Source: Diplocarpon mali
Lineage: Eukaryota; Ascomycota; Leotiomycetes; Helotiales; Drepanopezizaceae
Length of the DNA stretch: 64,000 nt
Direction of reading: 5' to 3'
Assembly: GCA_024741835.1 (NCBI GenBank)
Contig: JAENRP010000082.1
Coordinates: 1 to 64,000 of the forward strand
The position numbers and the translations under genes were made by a program. Numbering within the stretch: the stretch's first letter is position 1; every line of letters starts with the position of its first letter. Shown here one piece after another: positions 57,214-64,000 of this stretch. The notes under the pieces are model-generated. The model made no database searches, was not told the origin of the DNA, and was given only the letters and a program-made list of their open reading frames with translations.

Positions 57214-60200
57214 CTTGGAGATTATGTGGTTGCTGGGTGGTAGTTGTAGAGGTCTTAGTTGTAATGCTTTCGAATTGTTTGTAGGGAAAAGATTTCTCTT
57301 TATGTAGTTGGGAAATATTTTCGTTTACTACCTTGATGACGTAGGGTGCTGAGGCTCGAAAGGTGAGCACGACACTAGAGCAGGCATTGTCATGGTATCT
57401 TGAGCCCCCTTACAAACAAAGCAGACAGCAAGTTCTCATATCGCACTGCTATACCGCATACGACTCCAGAGATGTCCCGATTCGCATTTAAGCTAGAAAA
57501 TCCCGGTTTCGAATGTTTCACTGCTGATCGCCCCAGGACTTCTTGCTCCGGCAGAGAACTTGGCTTTCCGGCCTGATGCGCTCACAACAGAACCTTTGTG
57601 TCTGTCAACGATGTGTGCGCCACAGTGATTGGAAGCTTTCCGGTGCGCCGACGTCTCTTGGATGAATCGGCATGCGGTGCGCGAGAGATGTGGTCCAAAC
57701 AAGATTTTAGCGAGCCTGTAACCTCTTCGATTCTGGCCGTACGTCACAAGCCACAGCAGCACAAGTTCGCAAAGCCACATATCGACGCGGAGACATGTTC
57801 TCACATGCGCTTCTGAGAGAAAGAGTAGAGCCATCTCAGCGCGTCCTAACGGCCACGGATTGTCTGCTTGCTCTCCGATTGAGCTGAGCTCTTGGGGGAT
57901 TTCTTGGACGATGTATTTGTTGATGCAGCTATGAGACACCTGTCTGGATCAATTGAAAAGTGGCTGGAATACTAGTGTCTAAGGAAGATAGAGAGCGCAG
58001 GTGATGTTATACTGTTGGGTTCAAGCCGGTTCCTTGGAAGAACTCTAGACACCTAATGTTTGCTTCCTGGGTATTCTCTCTCATCTCATTGATTCAAATC
58101 TCCTCTGCCACCTTTCCCAGACCTTTTGGCAGCGATTTATCAACCATAGGGGAAACACAAAGTATGGTCGGTCTGATATAGCTATCCTTGAATTTTCATA
58201 CCAACCACATTTCGGGAAATGTAGGGATGCATTCTGGACGTCGTTTACATGCTACTTATTGCCTCATAGCAGAAATTTAGGTACATGAATCAACCTCCTC
58301 CAACAAAGCAATCGACTCCCTTCATATTCCGCAGTATAAATTGCTAGTACCCGGGCAAAAACTGCTGGCAAAGACTTTTGAACCCTCCTCAAATCTCATT
58401 TGGGTACCCTGTCAGCACTCGGGAGGTCGGCATTTAAAAAGCTGGCGGGGGTCTCATCTGCGAGACAAATTTGGGTGCGGTGGATTCGGAGATTGGAAAC
58501 ATGCCCAGCATTTGCTTTTCCATGTCTCTAGATGTGTCTCTCGGAACACAGGCCGCCAGTTTACCTTGCAAGTCAACTGTTGAGTATTCTTGGCACAGAA
58601 GCCACGGAATCACACTTCTTCACGAATACAATCGCCTCTGATCAAAAAATATCGTGCAATCCCAACCGTATCCGTTTATTTTAGCAACATTGTCAAAATG
58701 CACTTTTTGTAAGTTGACACATACTCAATACGAATCTGAGGTTGAAATGTGATGCCCATTTTGATTACTCCACATCAACACTGGGGAGAATTTGATCCTT
58801 CAACAATTCAACAAGCGCCCCGGCTGGCGAGTGGGCTCAATCAGAGCCTGCCCAAGCATGGCTGTCAGAGACCCGGGCTTTGTTTTGCTTCTGCAGCATA
58901 AGCGAAGATCGTTGGCAGGGGTACTCTCCAGCACGTGTTGACTGTGAATTTAAAGCATTCAGGTGAAAAAGACGCCAGCAACCGCGAGGAGCAGAGTCGA
59001 ATCTGGACCGCACTGAATCAGCCGGATCGGGAGGAGTAAATACGTGCGCCACGAGAAATCGCAGCGGAAACACCCGGTGGCATCCAGCGCAACCTCCCTT
59101 CTACGAGCCCCTACCGTCCCCGCAGCGCCCAGGGACAGTCTGCCACTGATTATCGACACCGCCGACGAAGCCCTAGCCGAAAGAGACGACGTCGGCCAGG
59201 AGAAGAGGGAGCAGGATTGGGAGGAGGAGGAGGAGGAGAAGTGTGCGGTCCAGACATTGCTGGACATGGTACTTTGGGAGAAACACGTTGCTGGGCCCGA
59301 GAGGGTCTCGGCATGGGAGGAGCTCGTTAGGAATTGGAGTCGGCTGTTCAAATCAGAGGCAGGGTTGAAGTTTCCTATCCGCCTGGAGAACATCAAACTT
59401 CAAGTTCACTTGTTCTAAGGGGAGCCGGTCGGTGCTGGTAGATATCCAAGCCGGACTCGGACTCAATATCAGGTGTAACTTCGACTCGGGCCACAAGCCC
59501 TTCAGAAGTCTTCTGTCCCGATGTCGACGGGATATGGGGCTACTATCGAGGTAAGATTCCCTTTTATTTTCCTGAGAATGCATCGGGTAGCTAGGTATCC
59601 TTTTTCTAGCCAAAGTCAGATTTCCCACTGCAGTATAAAGGACTGCGATGCTGACATACCTTAGAATTACCCACCTTCCACTAAGAATTCCCTCTACGCT
59701 ACAAAACCTATATTGGTCTTGCAGTCGGTTTCAAAGTCTACGAAAAGCCCTCCTCCGTAGCTCCCAGCAAGTACCAGGTAAAAGCCTGCGCTCAAGTGTC
59801 CATACAACGCCCGGCTGTGCCAACCCTGAGACAAGACGTTTCTGATGCGCACGTTCTCCGTCCAAACTCCCGGGGCGCTTGGTGGTCCCTGGAGAAAATG
59901 GTATCCAGGCATCCAAAATGCTAGAATGCGCCTGACCGAGACCTTTTCACGTCGATTAGTTGTCCCTGGTGGAATCTAGCTAGCGCACAGTACCAATGCT
60001 AATCCTGCTGGGCGTACCCATCCCAGTTCCAGCGCTATCAGCCATCATGCAGTACCAGATCCATCGGATACCAACCATTAGAACACCGTTCGTAGATCAT
60101 TCCAGGTAAGCTTTCTGAATACGTTTTCTTATAGTTGATCATTTACTGTTATCATCAACCTCGAGGTAAAATCTAACGCCAGATGCCGTCCCAGACTCAA

Positions 60201-61104
60201 ACAAGAACACATTCAACTCATTATCCAGACCCAGCCCCGTGGCTGCTCAGCCTCGAAGGCAACTCGAGATCTAGCGTGAGCACATGTGTTGGCCCACAAT
60301 GCCAGAGAATCATGCCTCTGCGTGCCAATAACTTCCACAAAACCCTCGGGTGTCGGAATCCAGAGCTGGCTCGAGAAAAAGTCTGTCGACACGCTGACTG
60401 TGACTTGGGGAGAATGCCATGTGTTAGTGGTAAAGACAAGGCCCCCGCGAATGTCATTCTCCGTGATGTTGGGTCAGAGAACGTGGTTATAGGCAAGGAC
60501 CAGAGTTTCTCTAAGCCGAAGGAAACGATCGAGCCTGATATTGCATCTGAAAAGCGAGCCAGAAGGGGACGTTGGAGTCCTTTCGGCTAGAGACCTACGA
60601 GCAGAGGTGGGAGTACCAGGGGATTGGAGGTAGTGTGGTAGAAAGCGGATACTGGAAATGTTAGGTATGGGAGACAAAAGCTACGAGATGACTGGAAATG
60701 AACTGAAGAGATTGAGGCTGGGAGGAGCCGTGCGATGTTGCGAATATGGAGACGAAGGCTAGATACGAGATGGACCTGAAGTAGAGAGGCAGCCAGTCAC
60801 AGCTCCACCCAATTGGGAAACATTCCAGGCCAACGATCTCTCCCATTAACACCCACTGTACTGTCATTTGTAGACACAGAGCTGCATTCAGATTACATGC
60901 TACCCTGCAATCAGGCAGTCCTGCATTAAAACTTTTTTGGGAGTTGAGACTCCAAGAACGAGGCACCAGGCCGCTCGAGAATAGAATCCATCATCGGCCT
61001 TTCGAGTGTCGGTGACAACAGTATTTCCATCTCTCAAGATCCCATGCCACGGCAACTCCCTCGCTCCCAACTCCTCAAAACACAAAGCAAACCCAACGAA
61101 GTCC
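57214..61104. other. Gene-poor stretch with weak candidates
   Basis: No gene is certain. Candidates are: 59044-59418 plus (124 codons, acidic run EEEEEE, but only a GTG start and no upstream ATG in frame); 60183-60590 plus (135 codons from ATG, several Cys and basic residues, no motif); and 57493-57939 minus. An unresolved intron-rich gene is possible between 57.5 and 60.6 kb. Confidence 0.35.
60183..60590 (+). CDS. Weak candidate gene, 135 codons
   Basis: ATG to TAG without introns (MPSQTQTRTHSTHYPD start, RRGRWSPFG end). It is polar and basic with five scattered Cys; no family, signal peptide or membrane segment. A comparable open frame on the opposite strand lowers confidence. Confidence 0.22.
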   Translation: MPSQTQTRTHSTHYPDPAPWLLSLEGNSRSSVSTCVGPQCQRIMPLRANNFHKTLGCRNPELAREKVCRHADCDLGRMPCVSGKDKAPANVILRDVGSENVVIGKDQSFSKPKETIEPDIASEKRARRGRWSPFG

Positions 61105-61854
61105 CTAATCCTCCTTTCTCAAGCAACCCAAGCACCATACTTCCCCTTCAGCCCCCTTCTCGACACAGCAGCCGCTACAGATCTGGTCCCTATGGCCCCC
61201 GTCCCCGGCCAGCCCCCTCTCATGCGGATCCTCAACCACCATATCTCCAACAGCCTCACCCGGACCTTCACATCTTCTCGTGCAGATATAACACGTCCTC
61301 TCTCCACAGAAGTCACAGTCCCCGAACGCGTCGAGCTCGCTCTTGACAGTCGGTTTGCGGCGGCAGATGTGGCAGGGACTGAGGTCGATTTTGCCGCCCG
61401 CGGTCACGCTCCCACCTGCAGCTTTGGGCATCTCCTTGTGTCCTCCCGGACGATCTGGACAAGACGGCTTCGATTCCCTCGAGACGAACACGTCCCGTCC
61501 CGTTGTGCCGCACTCCAGACTCGAGATTCCGACTCCAATCCTCGGCCTTTTCGAGTCGTAAAACCTTCGTTTGGGCGACAGCACGTTCCGAGGGCTGTGG
61601 CTCTGACTTGGGTAGATGTCGTCTCGGAGGTCTGCGGGGTAGAGCTTAGGGTGAGGTGAGGTGCTGTGAGGTTGTGTCAGCGGCAGTCTGCTCCCTCTGC
61701 CCTCCAGATATGAATGGGGTGTAGAGGAACCGAATGGTTGTACGTACGAGAGCTTCATCTGCAGCTCCGCATCGACCTGTGCAGGTCCCTCATCTCTCCT
61801 CCGTTTCTTGCCGCTGGCAGGAGACGGCGGGATGGCTTCTGCTATGGAGGGCAT
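61105..61854 (-). CDS. Cys-rich putative zinc-binding protein
   Basis: A single exon of 249 residues. The N-terminal 150 residues are Ser/Pro-rich and basic, with a nuclear-localisation-like KKRRRDE near residue 16. The C-terminus holds a dense cysteine array: C161, C164, C180, C183, C188, C191, C195, then C226, C229, C230, C241, C244. This C-x2-C...C-x2-C-x4-C-x2-C pattern can bind two or three zinc ions and resembles RING/PHD-like or zinc-ribbon domains, but no standard signature fits exactly. Probably a conserved fungal nuclear protein of unknown function. Confidence 0.75.
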   Translation of the reverse strand: MPSIAEAIPPSPASGKKRRRDEGPAQVDAELQMKLSYVQPFGSSTPHSYLEGRGSRLPLTQPHSTSPHPKLYPADLRDDIYPSQSHSPRNVLSPKRRFYDSKRPRIGVGISSLECGTTGRDVFVSRESKPSCPDRPGGHKEMPKAAGGSVTAGGKIDLSPCHICRRKPTVKSELDAFGDCDFCGERTCYICTRRCEGPGEAVGDMVVEDPHERGLAGDGGHRDQICSGCCVEKGAEGEVWCLGCLRKED

Positions 61855-62825
61855 GTTTCCTTCTCGCTCCCTCCTTTGTCCGTCCCCTCACTTCCAAGCT
61901 TCCAGTTTCCTGCGCCCTCGGTACCTTCGCGGATGTGCAAGCGTTTGTCGAGGCAGAGCCGGATATTTCCAGATCAGTAGATCAGTTGGAGCAGTGGTGA
62001 CGAAGATGCGGGTCTGGGAACAGAAGGACTGGGCACCACACGGCAGAGTAACAATAAGAACGCTGTTTGTTGACAAGCGCATTTCGATGTAATGGGTTTC
62101 TCAGGTCCAAGCTTCAGGGGTGAACCACACGGTAGCGAGTCTAGCGCTGCCTCCACATGTTAGGCGTCGCGTTGGAAATTGGTTCGGTTATTCCCAGGGT
62201 TTTTACACCCCTGAAGAAAACAATTCATTTTAGCTGAAAGATTGGACCAAAACAAACCATGAGCCCGATCTTTTCGCTTCTCATGCAGTATATAAGTATT
62301 CTGGGACCTCTCTTGGTTTGCAACCCTTGATTCCTGCTTATTTTGTAAAGATACTAATCCGTCCCTCTTTGAGACAATGCGGGGGTGACATGGAGTAATT
62401 AGTCTCGGATTTGATCACTTTCCAAACAACTTCAGGTTATCGTTCATTCTAATCTTCTTGACTTGGGGGTTGTGAGATATGACTCTATTTGATAAAACCT
62501 TCATATCTATGCCTCATAACATAAGATGGAGCTTGGCTTGAGTTTGCTTCTGCTTCACACAAATCCACTTTGAAACCAATTCCATAAAATGTCTTCATAC
62601 TTGTTGTCATCTGTTGTATTAATATAGTGCCCTACCTAAATGCAACCTTTCAGCCTTTCCCCCCTCCCAGTTTTTAACATGAAAAAGAAACATAAGTTAA
62701 AGCGCTGTGCTATGCAAACACCATTCTCTAACGCAATCCAACCAGTCCAGACTACCCAAGTTACCCAAATATTCTTGTGTAATACCCCCTGTAGCCCTCT
62801 ACTCCCTACCCAGAAAGACCATTCT
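61855..62825. other. Intergenic region
   Basis: This is the upstream region of the Cys-rich gene and the 3' flank of the rightmost gene. No other feature recognised; short open frames on the plus strand near 61714-62092 and 62640-62912 are not convincing. Confidence 0.45.
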
Positions 62826-64000
62826 CTAAGCTTTCGTCACTGCACGAAAATTACTCCACTGACAACTACACCCTCCCGTACCCCCATCGAACCCCCCCAG
62901 CGCCGGGATTGACTCATTCACGAAGAAAGTCGGCGCGGGATTGTAAGGACTGCCTCCAAATCCACGGTTCTCCCCATTAATCTTCGCGCTCCCATCCACG
63001 AAACCCTCTCGGTCATCAAGGCTGTAGCAATACACCATCTTCAAGCTAGGGTCACCGCCATGGCGATCTGTAGTAATGGTGATGGGGTAAGGGAACGAGC
63101 CCGGTTGGGCGAGATCCGAAGCCGGATTTGAGGAGGGAATGTATAGAGTGGAGTTGAGCAACCGGGAAGTGGTGTTCATGCGCGTCCATATCTGTACTAA
63201 GAAGCGGGTTTGAGTCCAAGTGCAGCGGAATGCGGCTTCAGATTCTGTGGCGCCGCCGTTGCGGTCGGCAGGCACTTCGCCATTGTCGAGGTTGCTACTG
63301 TTGAGGAGGTCGAGGGATTTGAGGAATATAGAGCGGTCAAAGTAAGTGTAGAAGCCATAGTGTTCAGTTGAGAGGCCTCGGTCGTAGAGTCTGATTGGTT
63401 GTTGCGTGGGAAAGGGTAGGAGGTTTGCTGGTGCTGCTGTACCGTCGGCATTGCGACTTGGGGGTGGGATGATCGATGTGAGGTTCGGAAACGAATCAGA
63501 GGAATCTTCAGATTTCTGACGCTCTAGGACATCGCGCTTCTTTATCGTGGGATCTGGATTCGAAAGAAACGATATATAAAAAGGCGTTGGCTCCCCCGCC
63601 TTGTTGTCTGCAACTATGCCGTCTGTTGAGTTGCCCAGAAACACTTCCTCGGCATATGGTGGAGGTGATGGTAAAGGAACGAATGCAACAGTTTGCCGGG
63701 ACTTCACAAGCAGCCTCTTAATAAGTTGCCCTACAGACACTGGACTTGCAACTGAGCGCCGGTTGCCCAAATTTATCTTATCCGTCACGTTGGAAAATGT
63801 TGCATTTGCCGCACTGCTATTATCCCATTGAACGTGTATAAAAAGGTTTGGCTGGTTTGATAAACTTGGTGCAACAGACTCCTGAAGTTCCTTTGGTAGG
63901 TCACAACTCCATTGAGTCGCTGGAAACACGCATCCTGTATTTGTGCGAATATTGACTGGAGCAGCCACGGTTGACATTCCAAGAAAAAGCGGCGGAAACC
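62826..64000 (-). CDS. N-glycosylated secreted or membrane protein, partial
   Basis: The frame is open from the right window edge to the stop at 62826; an ATG lies at 63977 but in-frame sequence continues upstream (FPPLFLG), so the 5' end is probably outside the window. The visible 390 residues have many NxS/T sites and paired Cys (TGCVFPATQWSCDLP; a C-terminal GGCSCQW motif). The layout matches fungal glycoproteins with an N-terminal membrane helix and a large extracellular domain of unknown function. The upstream residues could be the end of that helix. No catalytic motif. Confidence 0.75.
   Translation of the reverse strand, partial: FPPLFLGMSTVAAPVNIRTNTGCVFPATQWSCDLPKELQESVAPSLSNQPNLFIHVQWDNSSAANATFSNVTDKINLGNRRSVASPVSVGQLIKRLLVKSRQTVAFVPLPSPPPYAEEVFLGNSTDGIVADNKAGEPTPFYISFLSNPDPTIKKRDVLERQKSEDSSDSFPNLTSIIPPPSRNADGTAAPANLLPFPTQQPIRLYDRGLSTEHYGFYTYFDRSIFLKSLDLLNSSNLDNGEVPADRNGGATESEAAFRCTWTQTRFLVQIWTRMNTTSRLLNSTLYIPSSNPASDLAQPGSFPYPITITTDRHGGDPSLKMVYCYSLDDREGFVDGSAKINGENRGFGGSPYNPAPTFFVNESIPALGGFDGGTGGCSCQWSNFRAVTKA

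Noticed and set aside
61006..61659. Plus-strand open frame, 217 codons
   Set aside because: It is antisense to the Cys-rich gene, whose cysteine array is far less likely to arise by chance.

Overview
The window looks like part of a filamentous ascomycete (Pezizomycotina) chromosome, probably Eurotiomycete-like. Genes carry short GT-AG introns (mostly 47-165 bp) with CTRAC/CTAAC-type branch sites. The families are typical of moulds: a dapB-type dipeptidyl aminopeptidase, a C2H2 plus Zn2Cys6 transcription factor, a MARVEL-type membrane protein and a rhamnogalacturonan acetylesterase. Gene-bearing, GC-balanced stretches alternate with AT-rich blocks of transposon relics. Those relics are full of transition mutations, the signature of repeat-induced point mutation (RIP). 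All exon boundaries were placed by reading splice signals and protein continuity by eye; no alignment was run.

Layout. 1-11903: a nested stack of dead LTR retrotransposons. A Ty1/copia element (1032-7167, + strand, 195-bp LTRs, TAAAC target duplication) sits inside an older minus-strand copy of its own family. That copy sits inside the reverse transcriptase of a minus-strand Ty3/gypsy element, which sits in the gag of a further minus-strand element. A GC-richer 252-bp solo LTR (9090-9341, duplication GCAAA) also lies in the gypsy relic. 12195-13671: Nudix hydrolase. 13672-16060: AT-rich repeats. 16645-37342: an island of metabolic genes, namely a FAD monooxygenase fused to an acetoacetate-decarboxylase-like domain, an MFS transporter, a possible small membrane protein, an aldehyde-dehydrogenase-like protein lacking its catalytic residues, a LigB/DODA-type extradiol dioxygenase, a C2H2-Zn2Cys6 regulator, a cupin and a CocE/NonD-type hydrolase. 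Relics of Tc1/mariner elements and a long palindromic repeat interrupt the island. 38978-39948: rhamnogalacturonan acetylesterase. 39949-47250: AT-rich repeat desert. 48582-53161: a Cys-rich repeat protein and dapB. 56392-57213: MARVEL-like protein. 61105-61854: a Cys-rich putative zinc-binding protein. 62826-64000: an N-glycosylated membrane or secreted protein that runs off the right edge.

How the genes may work together (inference): the island pairs an aromatic-type hydroxylase, a ring-cleaving dioxygenase, a decarboxylase-like domain, a cupin, an acyl/peptidyl hydrolase, an importer or exporter and a dedicated regulator. This is the composition of a fungal catabolic or small specialised-metabolism cluster for an aromatic compound. 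There is no PKS, NRPS or terpene synthase backbone gene. No tRNA, rRNA or CRISPR array was recognised.
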